DNA from: Chitinophaga eiseniae
GTDB lineage: Bacteria; Bacteroidota; Bacteroidia; Chitinophagales; Chitinophagaceae
Reading direction: 5' to 3'
Assembly (NCBI RefSeq): GCF_012641265.1
Contig: NZ_JABAHZ010000005.1
Span: 186,001-250,000, forward strand
Length of the DNA: 64,000 nt
The notes beneath the pieces are model-generated. The model saw only the letters and a list, made by a program, of their open reading frames with translations, was not told where the DNA came from and did no database searches. Below, piece by piece: positions 45,601-54,347 of this stretch. Position 1 is the first letter of the stretch. Each line of letters opens with the position of its first letter. The translations under genes were made by a program, and so were the position numbers.

Positions 45601-46675
45601 GCGGGCCAAAGGTGCGGAGCAACCGGCTATTGGGATGCAACAACTGCAAACACAATACCGACAGGTAGCTGAGCAGGGGGCTTTCTCCTCCTTCCAGTAA
45701 AATAAGCAGCAGGTTATCTCCTTTTTCCTTACGACCTGCATGAAAGTGCAGCAGGCAAATGGCCGGCGTAATGGCCGGGAATAGTTTCCGTTCGTACGTG
45801 GCCGTTATTTTACTGATTTTCGGATTTACCTGGTCCCCCGGCAGGAGTGCCAGCGTAAAAGCGTAATAGAATGCGTATACTGGCGACAGGGGCAGGATAT
45901 TTTTTTTATCGTGCTGCCGTTGCCGTTTGATTCCTTTCTCAAACAGGGTCAGCGCTTTGCCGGGATCGTTGGCATAGAGCTGTACCACCGCCTGGGCATA
46001 TATATCGTCTGCGTCATCATCGGTAGCGGGCGGATCGAGGTGTCCCTGCAGCAGGGCAAGCTCGGGGAAGCTCACGGCGTATTGTTGGCGGAACGCTTCC
46101 AATACCACCACCGACGGCATTTTTAAAACATTATACTTCAAGGCAAACCTGGCCATTTCCTGCAGGCTGTCCTGGCTAAAGAGTGCGAGCAGCGACGCAT
46201 AGGCCGGGAAATACAGCAGGTACGACAGATAGGGCTGGTATTCTTCCAGCTCCTGTTCTATTTTCCGGATGGGAAGCGATAATAGTAACCGGTCGCCCGT
46301 AAAATAAGCGGTGAGTAATTGCTGCAGGTCTTGCAGGCGGGCGCTTATGCTATAAAAGGCATGTATGGCGCGCCTGGTGCCGGGCAGGAGTTGCTCAAAA
46401 GCCGGCCTGGTAATCGTTTGGGGGAACAGCCAAAAGTTCATTTCCGGCGTCAGCGAATAGCTGCCGGTCACATTTTTTATGGCCAGTCCCGCAGTAACCA
46501 GGTGTTGCAGGATATCACCGATCCGGGTGCCGTGCACTTCCATGATGCGGTTTACCGCATCTGTGATGGTAAAAGTTTCCAGGGGATACAGGTACACCGA
46601 CATGACCTCCATCACCAGCCGGGTATCGCTTTCCTGTGATTCGTATTGTTGCAGGTAGTATTGTTCGTTTACCAT
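42641..46675 (-). CDS. SNF2-family DEAD/DEAH-box helicase, large
   Basis: 1,344 residues. The C-terminal 480 residues form the ATPase: DDMGLGKTIQAI (about 905), VITTYGLLQAEEK, VVLDEAHTIKN and LMLTGTPIQNH. The helicase C-terminal domain has ALVFSQFVKHLDLVREAL and AYRIGQTRPVTIYRL. The N-terminal 850 residues are poorly conserved, with a winged-helix-like start and helical repeats. Bacterial SNF2 proteins of this size (HepA/RapA-like or chromatin-remodeller-like) move along duplex DNA; stand-alone copies are common in Bacteroidota. No methylase, PLD or nuclease partner is adjacent. Confidence 0.92.
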   Translation of the reverse strand: MVNEQYYLQQYESQESDTRLVMEVMSVYLYPLETFTITDAVNRIMEVHGTRIGDILQHLVTAGLAIKNVTGSYSLTPEMNFWLFPQTITRPAFEQLLPGTRRAIHAFYSISARLQDLQQLLTAYFTGDRLLLSLPIRKIEQELEEYQPYLSYLLYFPAYASLLALFSQDSLQEMARFALKYNVLKMPSVVVLEAFRQQYAVSFPELALLQGHLDPPATDDDADDIYAQAVVQLYANDPGKALTLFEKGIKRQRQHDKKNILPLSPVYAFYYAFTLALLPGDQVNPKISKITATYERKLFPAITPAICLLHFHAGRKEKGDNLLLILLEGGESPLLSYLSVLCLQLLHPNSRLLRTFGPQIGRLLSLGIERQYRLLTYEYLSLFKGDDYQGYESTFQEIAAITRYPPVFSQMEQTPDWERLLNTLLGVDSHLSKKEKNVTASRLIYLVDFDHYKIQPVLQSSQGNNSWSAGRNVALKKLKEGKAEAMTPQDFRIGNTVQKDHYYNYDGESYSFAETVWQEIAGHPYLFAADDPTIPVEIIKAPPELSINNTRQGYTFSANMEDYVSETVFVKETSTRLKVISLTAQQRRLLQTLQQVRIVPHAGKDKLLQVLKGIGAHLTIHADMGDMTANINKRPADSRIVIQLLPLGEGLKAGLYVKPFTMDPPYCKPGTGAHNIIGVSNGERWQAIRDLPREQANLHALMNLLQGAILPDISDDTIIFEDPLDCLQLLEVIRQHPDLVRAEWPEGERYKIKQQAGFAQLSIGIREKNHWFMCEGELKVDETTVLSLKDLLDTSLTVKKRFIALQNGEYLALTGDLRKRLNEMSSFAGIDRQGISVPAFAAPVLEEWLEQAGEVSTDAAWKDFARKRATAMELSVPVPLTLQTTLRPYQEEGFHWMTHLAAWGAGACLADDMGLGKTIQAIALLLHRATEGAALVICPASVVSNWSNEIRRFAPSLNILLLANSRRSAMIKKAGPLDVVITTYGLLQAEEKLLSTVKWPTVVLDEAHTIKNFQTKTSKAAMSLQAGFKLMLTGTPIQNHMGEIWNLFNFLNPGLLGTLDHFNKQFVFPSVRNPESTVKLHLKKLIAPFILRRTKTAVLDELPQKTEILKMVPLSPDEAAFYEAVRRKALENIKAQEGSMAQQHIRALAEISRLRMAACSPQLVDAETDIASSKLQVFQEIVEELVSNNHRALVFSQFVKHLDLVREALQAQGITYLYLDGSTPISQRDKLVKDFQSGKGQLFLISLKAGGLGLNLTAADYVIHLDPWWNPAIEEQASDRAYRIGQTRPVTIYRLVTQHTIEEKIIALHNSKRDLADQLLEGSDQSGRLTAKELLALIAAEHEV

Positions 46676-46877
46676 GGCAACAAATTTAGCAGATTATAGG
46701 GAGCGGGACGCATTTTAATCATCGTATTAAACAAGCGCCCCGTAGAAAATATTTTTTCATCGTGGCAACCTTTTCATTGTTTCTTCCGAATAAGTATACG
46801 TACCGGATTGCGCTGCCTTGCTGGCCAGCGGCAGGCAGTTGCGTACGTATTTTATTCCCGAAAAAATTTTAATCAGC

Positions 46878-47762
46878 ATGAACTGCGTAACAAACACCTT
46901 ATTCTCATGGGTAGCTATAGCCGGTATTGTGGCCCTCAGCGCCTGCGGCAGCAAAAATAATAACCCTGATAAGCCTGCACCGAAGCCGGTAGTACAAATC
47001 AGCGCCAGCGCCACGGTGGGTAATCATATCACTGATGTAGACGGCAATTCGCTTTATTATTTTTCCAACGACTTTAACGGATCCAACAACTGCAGTGGTG
47101 GTTGCGCCGCAGTATGGCCTATTTATTATGCAGGCGACAACCTGGCACAGGCAGCACTGGGCACCGGTCTTGACATCAAGGATTTCGCTACCATTACTAC
47201 TACCGATGGTAAAAAGCAAACTACCTATAAAGGATGGCCGCTGTATTATTTTGCGCCTAATGTAGGTGGTAGCAATGTGCGGGAAGCAGCAGGAGAAACC
47301 AAAGGAGAAGCGGTGAATAATGTATGGTTTGTGGCTAAAACAGACTACACTATACAACTGGTAAATGCGCAGCTGGTGGGCGCTGATGGTAAAAATTACC
47401 TGGCTGACCACACCGAAGGTACCGGTAAAACCCTGTACTTCACAGATGCCAAAGGTGTTACACTGTATGCTTTCGCGCCGGATAAGTTTAATGCGAATAC
47501 TTTTACCAAAGCAGATTTTTCCAACAATGCCATCTGGCCTATCTATGAAACCGACCAGGTGGTAGTACCTTCTATACTGGATAAAACGCTGTTTGGCACC
47601 ACCACGGTGTTTGGTAAAAAGCAGCTGACCTACAAGGGATGGCCGCTGTATTACTTTGGCCAGGATGCCGGGGTTAGAGGTTCCAACAAAGGCGTGAGTG
47701 TGCCAAAACCGGGCGTATGGCCGGTGGTGACCAAAGATGCAGCTGCTGCGCCGCAGCCTTAA
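46878..47762 (+). CDS. Lipoprotein with secreted repeats (PF03640/COG4315 type)
   Basis: 294 residues from ATG 46878; the lipobox GIVALSACGSKNN fixes this start over the ORF start at 46818. Two repeat units of the secreted-repeat family are visible, each with a LYYFSND- or LYAFAPD-type block, xxAxWPIY and TYKGWPLYYF (at about 55-150 and 190-280). These domains occur in exported proteins and electron-transfer neighbourhoods; their activity is unknown. It ends at a terminator shared with the converging gntR gene. Confidence 0.85.
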   Translation: MNCVTNTLFSWVAIAGIVALSACGSKNNNPDKPAPKPVVQISASATVGNHITDVDGNSLYYFSNDFNGSNNCSGGCAAVWPIYYAGDNLAQAALGTGLDIKDFATITTTDGKKQTTYKGWPLYYFAPNVGGSNVREAAGETKGEAVNNVWFVAKTDYTIQLVNAQLVGADGKNYLADHTEGTGKTLYFTDAKGVTLYAFAPDKFNANTFTKADFSNNAIWPIYETDQVVVPSILDKTLFGTTTVFGKKQLTYKGWPLYYFGQDAGVRGSNKGVSVPKPGVWPVVTKDAAAAPQP

Positions 47763-47768
47763 TACGAT

Positions 47769-47803
47769 AGCGCCGTACCGGCTTATAAAGCTGGTACGGC
47801 GCT
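47769..47803. terminator. Bidirectional terminator between repeat lipoprotein and gntR
   Basis: 16-bp stem with one mismatch (47769-47784 and 47788-47803), GC-rich, placed 7 bp after the lipoprotein stop and 30 bp before the stop of the converging gntR gene. Confidence 0.75.
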
Positions 47804-47832
47804 GTAATATGATCTGTTGATAAGTAGAGTAG

Positions 47833-48564
47833 TTAGTCTCTCCTGCTTTCCACCGTATATACGAAGCTATCGGCACGGTAGTAGCCAAGGTTATATTCAA
47901 TAGGGCGCTCGCCCTGGTCGTATACGAAGCGTTTCCTGAACAGGATAGGACTTCCTGGTTCCAGTTCCAGTTTGGATGCAATAAATTTGTCGGCTGTTTT
48001 GGCGCTGATCTCTTCTTTGGAGAGCGTTGCCACTGTCATATATTCTTTCTCCAGTATTTCATAGAGCGGGCGTTTAAAATCTTCTTCCCCGGTTAATCCT
48101 ACCCTGGGGTGGAAATAGGAAATAAAATATACAAAAGGCCCTTCTGCTTTACCTCTGAGGCGCTCCAGTTTCAATACTTTTCTATCGGGGCTGATTTCGA
48201 AGAAGTTGGCTACCGTTTCATCGGGTAATACCCAGGTAACATGTAATTCAAAGTTTTTGATGGTGATGCCGCGGGCATTCATTTCCTGCGTGAAGCTCAG
48301 CCAGTTCTTGGATTTAGAGCTGATGGCCGTTTCGGCCACTTTGGTACCTACCCCCTTCTTCCGGATGAGCAGTCCTTCGTATACCAGTTTATTGAGTGCA
48401 TGGCGTAAGGTAGACCGGGAGATAGCCAGTTGCTTTGCCAGTTGGATTTCATTGGGTAAAAATTTTCCGCCGGCATACTGCGGATCCTTGATCATATTCC
48501 GTAACAGGTTTTCTGCCTGAACATGAAGGGGTAGTGGATTTTTATGATCTATGCTCAAATTCAT
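47833..48564 (-). CDS. GntR/HutC family transcriptional regulator with UTRA domain
   Basis: 243 residues. The winged helix (about 1-70) has FLPNEIQLAKQLAISRSTLR and GLLIRKKGVGTKV. The UTRA ligand-binding domain (about 95-240) includes VLKLERLRGKAEGPFVYFI, REKRFVYDQ-like FRKRFVYDQGERPIEYNLGY, and DSFVYTVESRRD at the end. Such repressors sense sugars or sugar phosphates. It is divergent from the SusC/SusD/GH95 locus, with the predicted SusC promoter 190 bp from its start, so control of that locus by a fucose-derived ligand is plausible. Confidence 0.92.
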   Translation of the reverse strand: MNLSIDHKNPLPLHVQAENLLRNMIKDPQYAGGKFLPNEIQLAKQLAISRSTLRHALNKLVYEGLLIRKKGVGTKVAETAISSKSKNWLSFTQEMNARGITIKNFELHVTWVLPDETVANFFEISPDRKVLKLERLRGKAEGPFVYFISYFHPRVGLTGEEDFKRPLYEILEKEYMTVATLSKEEISAKTADKFIASKLELEPGSPILFRKRFVYDQGERPIEYNLGYYRADSFVYTVESRRD

Positions 48565-48753
48565 GCCGCAAAAAAACTGGAAAATAACAAGAAAACCAAT
48601 TTTCGACCGCTGATTCTGGCGTGCAGTGGTGGTTTTTCGTACCTGTAAAAGGGTGATCCGGTGTAAACATTAAAAATAACATCTATCCATAACGAGATAA
48701 TTTAAAATAATTTATTAAAAATCAGCTGGTTAAGGTTTTGTTAAAAACTTTTC

Positions 48754-48784
48754 TTGCATTAATTCATTAATGTTTCTATGTTTG
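48754..48784 (+). promoter_or_regulatory. Predicted promoter of the GH95-linked SusC operon
   Basis: TTG at 48754-48756, a 20-nt spacer and TATGTTTG at 48777-48784: a full match to the Bacteroidota pattern TTG-N20-TAnnTTTG. It would leave a leader of about 710 nt before the susC ATG at 49503. Confidence 0.65.
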
Positions 48785-49502
48785 TACATAATAACCCGGA
48801 ACCACATGATGAAAAACTTATTCATAGCTCCACTTTCTGCGGAAATCACCATTACAGCTTTCACACCGGAGAGCAGTCAGGTACAGTGTCATCCGAAAGC
48901 ACAGGCAGCATCGATTCAGGGAAACAAGCCGCTGGCTACCGGCCACCGGTTGATTCTTTTTTTAGCCCTCAGTGATAAAACGATTTTGCAAAGCATGGAG
49001 TGGATCTGGAGCAGCCCTGCGTTTACCCGAACGCAGACGATTGAACGTGGTTGGGTATAAGAAGATACAAGCCCTCATTTAGCATGGATATATACCGGAA
49101 GTTGTTGCAGCACTAAACCCATGAACCATATCATTGCTCACAACAGCTTCTATGACGAGCACAATGTAAACAGAGAAGACCCGAAGGACCAGCAAATTTC
49201 AGGGAAGAAGCCGACCTGTTGTCAGATGCTATTGCCGTTTAAAAAATGGACAGCAAATCAGCACTAAAGCGTAAACAATTTCGGCTGTTCGGTTATTATT
49301 ATTAATTCATCAACCGAATCTAACTTTCTAACTATGTAATTATCAAACTATCTAACTATGTAAAACTTGTTATTATCATGATTCAACAACACTAAATCGA
49401 TTTTGTTGCAGTGGGAATCCACGTATGAAAATATTCCCACGTCGCTTATCAACTGGAAGAACAATTTACCGGCTATTATTCCATCATCTCTAAAGACTTG
49501 TT
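48785..49502 (+). other. Unusually long susC leader with two short ORFs
   Basis: No established gene. Possible ORFs are 48806-49060 (84 codons, MMKNLFIAPLSAEITI...) and 49121-49267 (48 codons, MNHIIAHNSFYDEHNV...), neither with a recognised family. Direct repeats of CTAACTATGTAA lie at 49328-49339 and 49352-49363. The span may hold upstream-ORF or RNA-based control of the SusC operon. Confidence 0.4.
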
Positions 49503-52500
49503 ATGAAAACAACACTTGTTTATGTGCTTGCATGTATACTGCTCTCCATGCACGCGATGGCCCAAATTAAAGTTAGTGGCAAGGTCACCAATTCGGCAGA
49601 CGGGACAGCGATCCCTAATACCACGGTGGCCATCAAAGGTACCTCGAGCGGTACCATTGCCAATGAAAATGGCGTGTATTCATTGACGGTACCCAACAGC
49701 AATGCAGTGTTGGTATTTTCCTTTACGGGGTTTGCCAACCAGGAAGTAAAGGTAGGTAACCGAACTGTGATCGATGTAGCGCTGGATGTACAGGTAAACA
49801 CGCTGAACGACCTCGTGGTAATTGGTTATGGTTCCGTCAAGAAATCTGACCTCACCGGCGCCGTAGCTTCCCTGAAAGCGGAAAAGATTATGGACGCTCC
49901 TGTACCCAATATCTCCCAGGCCTTACAGGGCAAAATACCCGGCGTGGAAGTCAACATCAACAGCAGCGCACCCGGCCAGGCAGCCAAAGTGCGCATCCGT
50001 GGTATTGGCTCCATCAACTCGGCCATAGATCCACTGTATGTGGTAGATGGAATAGCCGGCGTAGATGGAAACGCCATCAACCCGAACGATATCGCCTCCC
50101 TGGAAGTATTGAAAGACGCCTCCTCTACCGCTATCTATGGAGCCAGGGGCGCCAACGGCGTTATTATGATCACCACCAAACGTGGTAAAGCCGGCCCTAC
50201 CGAAGTAAGCTACCAGGGCGATGTGAACGTGAGTACTCTCTCCCGGCACCTGCCTACCCTCAACTCCGACGAGTTCGTAAAAGTATATAATGAAGCTTTT
50301 GTGAACGCCACCAAGTTCGACCCGCAACATGGCACCTGGGCGCCTCCAAAAGCACTGAATCATCAGAACTTTCCAAAATTGTTTGATGCCAATGATAAGC
50401 CATTGTATAATACCAACTGGGAAAAAGAAACGTATAAACCAGCCATCTCTACCAGTCATCAGCTCAACTTCCAGGGCGGTACCGATAAACTGGTATACAG
50501 CGCCTCCCTCGGCTTCCTCGATCAGAACGGTTTAATGACGCAGTCCTGGTTCAGAAGATATTCTGCCCGCCTGACTTTCGACAATGATGTGAAAAAATGG
50601 CTGAAAGTAGGTGGTAGCCTGAATATCATTTCCAGCAAACAAAGACTGGTATCTGATGGTAACGGTAGCTTAAACGTACCAAGGATGGTAACAGAAGAAG
50701 TGCCGATTGTACCGGTGAGATACCCCGATGGTACCTGGGCCGGCAACAACGACATTGCCGGTCTGGAAGGAGGCCCAAACCCGGTACATATTGCCCAGAG
50801 CCGTTATACGCTGAATAACTCCCAGCATACACTGGGTAATGTGTACCTGTTGTTCCATATCACCAAAGACCTCGACTTCAAAACAGACTTCGGTTACGAC
50901 CTGGTAAGCAACAAGGCTAACTTCTATAGCGGCACCGACCTGCCTCACTTATCGCAGGACCAGGGCGGCGTAGCCAGGATTACAGATGATTACAACAAAT
51001 ATTGGCAGTCAGAAAGCTACCTGACCTATAACAAAGACCTGGGCAACAACAGTACCCTGAATGCCGTGGGCGGTATTTCCTTCCTCAAATATTCAGGAGA
51101 AAATGCACTGGTAGAAACACAGAACTTCGTAACCGATTATTTCCAATGGAATAACCTGGGCGCCGGTTCTGTGCGGTCGAACGCTACTTCCCTCACTTCT
51201 CCCTGGGATATGAATTCTTACTATGCACGCGTTAACTATAGCCTGCACAGTAAATACCTGTTTACCGCTACCGGCAGATATGATGGTTCTTCCAAGTTCA
51301 GCAAGGAAAAACAATTCGCGTTCTTCCCTTCCGTAGCGGCCGCCTGGCGTGTATCTGAAGAAGAATGGCTGAAACACAGCAAATTTGTGAATAACCTGAA
51401 AATACGCGCCAGCTATGGTCTCTCCGGTAACCAGGAAATCGGGCAGTTCCAGAACTTTGCCCAGTACAGACCAGATCAAACCGTTATTGGTGGCGCCAAC
51501 CAGCCTACTTTGGTACCGGGCTATATTGGTAACCCGAACCTGAAATGGGAAAAATCTACCCAGGTAGATGCCGGCGTAGAACTCTCCGTGTTAGAAAGCC
51601 GTATCAACCTGACCGTTGACTACTACAACCGTAAAACTACCGACCTGCTGCTGGCAGCCCCCATTCCATGGTCTGCCGGTACCTATAACGGTAATGTGTA
51701 CAAAAACGTAGGATCCATGAGAAACAAAGGATGGGAAATAGGACTGAGCACGACCAACATCCAAACACCTAATTTCACCTGGACTACCAACTTCCTCTTT
51801 ACTTCCAACAAAAACACCATCCTGACACTCAACGATGGTAACGCCGATATCTTCCCGGGTCCTAACTTCCTCGGGCAAACGAATGTGCTGAGAGTAGGTG
51901 AGCCTATCGGCTCTTTCTATGGCATGACCAGGTTGGGTACTTACAGCACAAACGAAGCCGCCGAAGCCGCGAAACACTCACTGTTGCCGGGCGACAGAAA
52001 ATATGTGTACGATGCTGCCGGCAACCCTGTGTATAGCATCATTGGCCGCGCCAACCCAAAATGGACAGGTACCTTCAGCACCACACTGAAATATAAAGGC
52101 TGGGATCTGACCGCCGATATCCGCTTTGTACAGGGTATGAACACCGCCGCAGCCTTCAAACACTCCACAGAAGACCGTCAAACACTGGCCAACAGTTTGA
52201 AAACTGTGCTGGATGGATGGACACCGGATCACCAGAATACTTCCATTGCACAGGTACGCAGCTACAAGTTCACACAGGATTCCCACTTCGATACCTGGTG
52301 GGTAGAAGATGGTTCTTATATCCGTGGTCAGAACTTTACACTGGGCTACACTTTCCCGGCTTCCTGGATGCAACGTAGTCACATTAACCGCTTCCGTATT
52401 TATGCCAGCGTACAAAACCTGTTCCTGATCACCAAATACACCGGTTATGATCCTGAAGTAGACACATTCAACTTCGGCTATGGTAACAATACAGGGTTTT

Positions 52501-52571
52501 CACAGGGTATTGACTTCTTCCCTTATCCCCGCCCCCGCGTGTGGAACCTGGGTGTAAACCTTAACTTTTAG
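49503..52571 (+). CDS. SusC/RagA family TonB-linked outer-membrane transporter
   Basis: 1,022 residues with a signal peptide (LLSMHAMAQ), CarboxypepD_reg-like domain (VSGKVTNSADGTAIPNTTV), plug motif LNDLVVIGYGSVKKSDLTGA, then LEVLKDASSTAIYGARGANG, and a barrel ending LGVNLNF. No STN domain. It precedes SusD (58-bp gap) and a GH95 enzyme, so it probably imports fucose-containing oligosaccharides. It is closely similar in layout to the transporter at 4893-7952. Confidence 0.95.
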   Translation: MKTTLVYVLACILLSMHAMAQIKVSGKVTNSADGTAIPNTTVAIKGTSSGTIANENGVYSLTVPNSNAVLVFSFTGFANQEVKVGNRTVIDVALDVQVNTLNDLVVIGYGSVKKSDLTGAVASLKAEKIMDAPVPNISQALQGKIPGVEVNINSSAPGQAAKVRIRGIGSINSAIDPLYVVDGIAGVDGNAINPNDIASLEVLKDASSTAIYGARGANGVIMITTKRGKAGPTEVSYQGDVNVSTLSRHLPTLNSDEFVKVYNEAFVNATKFDPQHGTWAPPKALNHQNFPKLFDANDKPLYNTNWEKETYKPAISTSHQLNFQGGTDKLVYSASLGFLDQNGLMTQSWFRRYSARLTFDNDVKKWLKVGGSLNIISSKQRLVSDGNGSLNVPRMVTEEVPIVPVRYPDGTWAGNNDIAGLEGGPNPVHIAQSRYTLNNSQHTLGNVYLLFHITKDLDFKTDFGYDLVSNKANFYSGTDLPHLSQDQGGVARITDDYNKYWQSESYLTYNKDLGNNSTLNAVGGISFLKYSGENALVETQNFVTDYFQWNNLGAGSVRSNATSLTSPWDMNSYYARVNYSLHSKYLFTATGRYDGSSKFSKEKQFAFFPSVAAAWRVSEEEWLKHSKFVNNLKIRASYGLSGNQEIGQFQNFAQYRPDQTVIGGANQPTLVPGYIGNPNLKWEKSTQVDAGVELSVLESRINLTVDYYNRKTTDLLLAAPIPWSAGTYNGNVYKNVGSMRNKGWEIGLSTTNIQTPNFTWTTNFLFTSNKNTILTLNDGNADIFPGPNFLGQTNVLRVGEPIGSFYGMTRLGTYSTNEAAEAAKHSLLPGDRKYVYDAAGNPVYSIIGRANPKWTGTFSTTLKYKGWDLTADIRFVQGMNTAAAFKHSTEDRQTLANSLKTVLDGWTPDHQNTSIAQVRSYKFTQDSHFDTWWVEDGSYIRGQNFTLGYTFPASWMQRSHINRFRIYASVQNLFLITKYTGYDPEVDTFNFGYGNNTGFSQGIDFFPYPRPRVWNLGVNLNF

Positions 52572-52629
52572 GACCGTTTCGTGTAACCGTTGAAGTGACA
52601 ATCTATTTAGTGAATTAAAAATTCAGAAA

Positions 52630-54141
52630 ATGAAAACGACTAAACATATATTAATAGCGTTGATGGTGTTGCTCAGTTGTTCCTGTAAGAAGTTCCTGGA
52701 CGAAAAGCCTACCAACTTCCTCACGCCGGATGCTGACCTTACCAGTCCGAAAGTAGCCCGGGCATTTGCCAACGGCTGTTATCAGAACCTGCAGGGCTTT
52801 CTGCAAGGCCAACCCTCTTCTTATGGCGGTAACGTGTATAACCTGCTGGAATTTATGACCGGCAAAGCCAATAGCGACCTGGGACAAACAGGCTTCATCA
52901 ATTTCCAGAACCTGAGTTACAACTTTACTTCTTTTTATGTAGACACCTGGTGGCAACGGATGTACCTGGGTGTGGGCGCCTGTAACCTGGCTATCCAGAA
53001 CATTCCAAAAGCGGTGCAGGATGCCACCACTACTACCAACGAGCTGGCGGAAGCACACGCATTGCGGGCATTGTTTTATTTTCAGCTGGTAAGATTATAC
53101 GGTGCCATTCCCAAAGTTACAGAAGTGCCTACCGTTCCTACTGCGCCGAACCTGAATCTGCCGCGTACGCCTGCCAAAGCTATTTACGACAGCATCATCA
53201 TTCCCGACCTGTTGACTGCGGCTAAATCCAGCCTGCCATGGTCTAACAATACCGGTAATGTAACCATGAGTATGATACAGAGCCTGCTGGCCGATGTATA
53301 CCTCACGTATGCCGGCGCCGCCATCAATGGCGGTACCCAGTATTATGCACTGTCTGCCGCAGCTTCCAAAGCAGTGATCACCAACAGTGGCGCTTCCCTG
53401 TTTAAAAACTATACGGATATGAATAACCCGCTGAACAAAAATACCGGGGAATTCATTTTCCAGGTACAGTATGCCGCCTCTGTTCCGTCTACCAATCCGC
53501 TCACAGCACTCACTATTCCGAATTACGCGGGTATCTCCAAATACTCCGACGAGTATGGATCTGTATATCCTACACCACAGTTTATACAGTCATTCGACCC
53601 GAAAGATAAACGCATACAGGAACGGCAATTCTTTTATACCAAGTATAGAAAGATAAACAGTACAGATACCGTCACCTTCAGGAACACATATATCTACAAG
53701 TTCTTCGATTCGCTGGCCGTGGTAAATACCGCCAAATCTGACCTGAACTACACCTTATACCGGTTGGCCGATGTATACCTGATGTATGCAGAAGCTTCCA
53801 ACCGTGCAGAAGGTGGCCCAAATGCCGATGCACTCAAATACGTAAAGGCTATCCGTGATCGCGCTACCCTGGGACCGTTACCGGCAGGCATGTCGCAAAC
53901 AGCGTTTGAACAGGAAGTATGGTTGCAGCGTTACTATGAGCTGTGCTTTGAAAATAAAATGTGGTTTGATATGATCCGGACACGGAAAGTACATAACGAT
54001 GTAACGGGTAACTGGGACAACTTTGTAGGTCATAAAACAGTGTTCAATGCTACGTTTGCAGAAAAGAACCTGTTGTTCCCTGTGCCGAAGCAGGAAATAG
54101 ATGTAAACCCTAATCTTTTACCGAATAACCCGGGATTCTAG
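52630..54141 (+). CDS. SusD/RagB family nutrient-binding lipoprotein
   Basis: 503 residues with a lipoprotein signal (LMVLLSCSCKKFLDEKP). SusD helices are seen at AHALRALFYFQLVRLYGAIP, YRLADVYLMYAEASNRAEG and VWLQRYYELCFENKMWFDM. It partners the SusC upstream and is followed by a strong terminator, so the GH95 gene 206 bp further may have its own promoter or depend on read-through. Confidence 0.95.
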   Translation: MKTTKHILIALMVLLSCSCKKFLDEKPTNFLTPDADLTSPKVARAFANGCYQNLQGFLQGQPSSYGGNVYNLLEFMTGKANSDLGQTGFINFQNLSYNFTSFYVDTWWQRMYLGVGACNLAIQNIPKAVQDATTTTNELAEAHALRALFYFQLVRLYGAIPKVTEVPTVPTAPNLNLPRTPAKAIYDSIIIPDLLTAAKSSLPWSNNTGNVTMSMIQSLLADVYLTYAGAAINGGTQYYALSAAASKAVITNSGASLFKNYTDMNNPLNKNTGEFIFQVQYAASVPSTNPLTALTIPNYAGISKYSDEYGSVYPTPQFIQSFDPKDKRIQERQFFYTKYRKINSTDTVTFRNTYIYKFFDSLAVVNTAKSDLNYTLYRLADVYLMYAEASNRAEGGPNADALKYVKAIRDRATLGPLPAGMSQTAFEQEVWLQRYYELCFENKMWFDMIRTRKVHNDVTGNWDNFVGHKTVFNATFAEKNLLFPVPKQEIDVNPNLLPNNPGF

Positions 54142-54160
54142 TTGTCAGCAACCATCCCGA

Positions 54161-54195
54161 AAAAGGGCGTCTCAAAATTTTGAGATGCCCTTTTT
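54161..54195 (+). terminator. Terminator after susD (GH95-linked)
   Basis: 17-bp near-perfect stem with an AAAATTTT centre (54161-54177 and 54178-54194, one G-U), ending in TTTTT, 20 bp after the susD stop. Confidence 0.85.
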
Positions 54196-54347
54196 CATTT
54201 TCGGGTATTTCCCCTTTTGAAAAGACATTCCCCCTGTGAGTGAATGCCAATAAACTGTTAGTATTAGCCAATATAGTGGCAACACCGAAGGCATCAATAA
54301 CGTATATTTAGCCGTTCATCATGCATCAAACAAACTAAAGTCATAAA

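Noticed and set aside
42641..46675. SNF2 helicase as a phage-defence component (DISARM- or Dnd-like)
   Set aside because: No methyltransferase, PLD nuclease, DUF1998 or other known partner adjacent; neighbours are metabolic genes.
46905..47981. 358-codon minus frame over the repeat lipoprotein
   Set aside because: Shadow of the plus-strand gene with its clear lipobox and repeated WPLYYF blocks; it also crosses the terminator and the gntR 3' end.
48806..49060. 84-codon ORF as a firm gene
   Set aside because: No family, no clear codon signal, and the region is better explained as a susC leader; kept only as a possible leader ORF.
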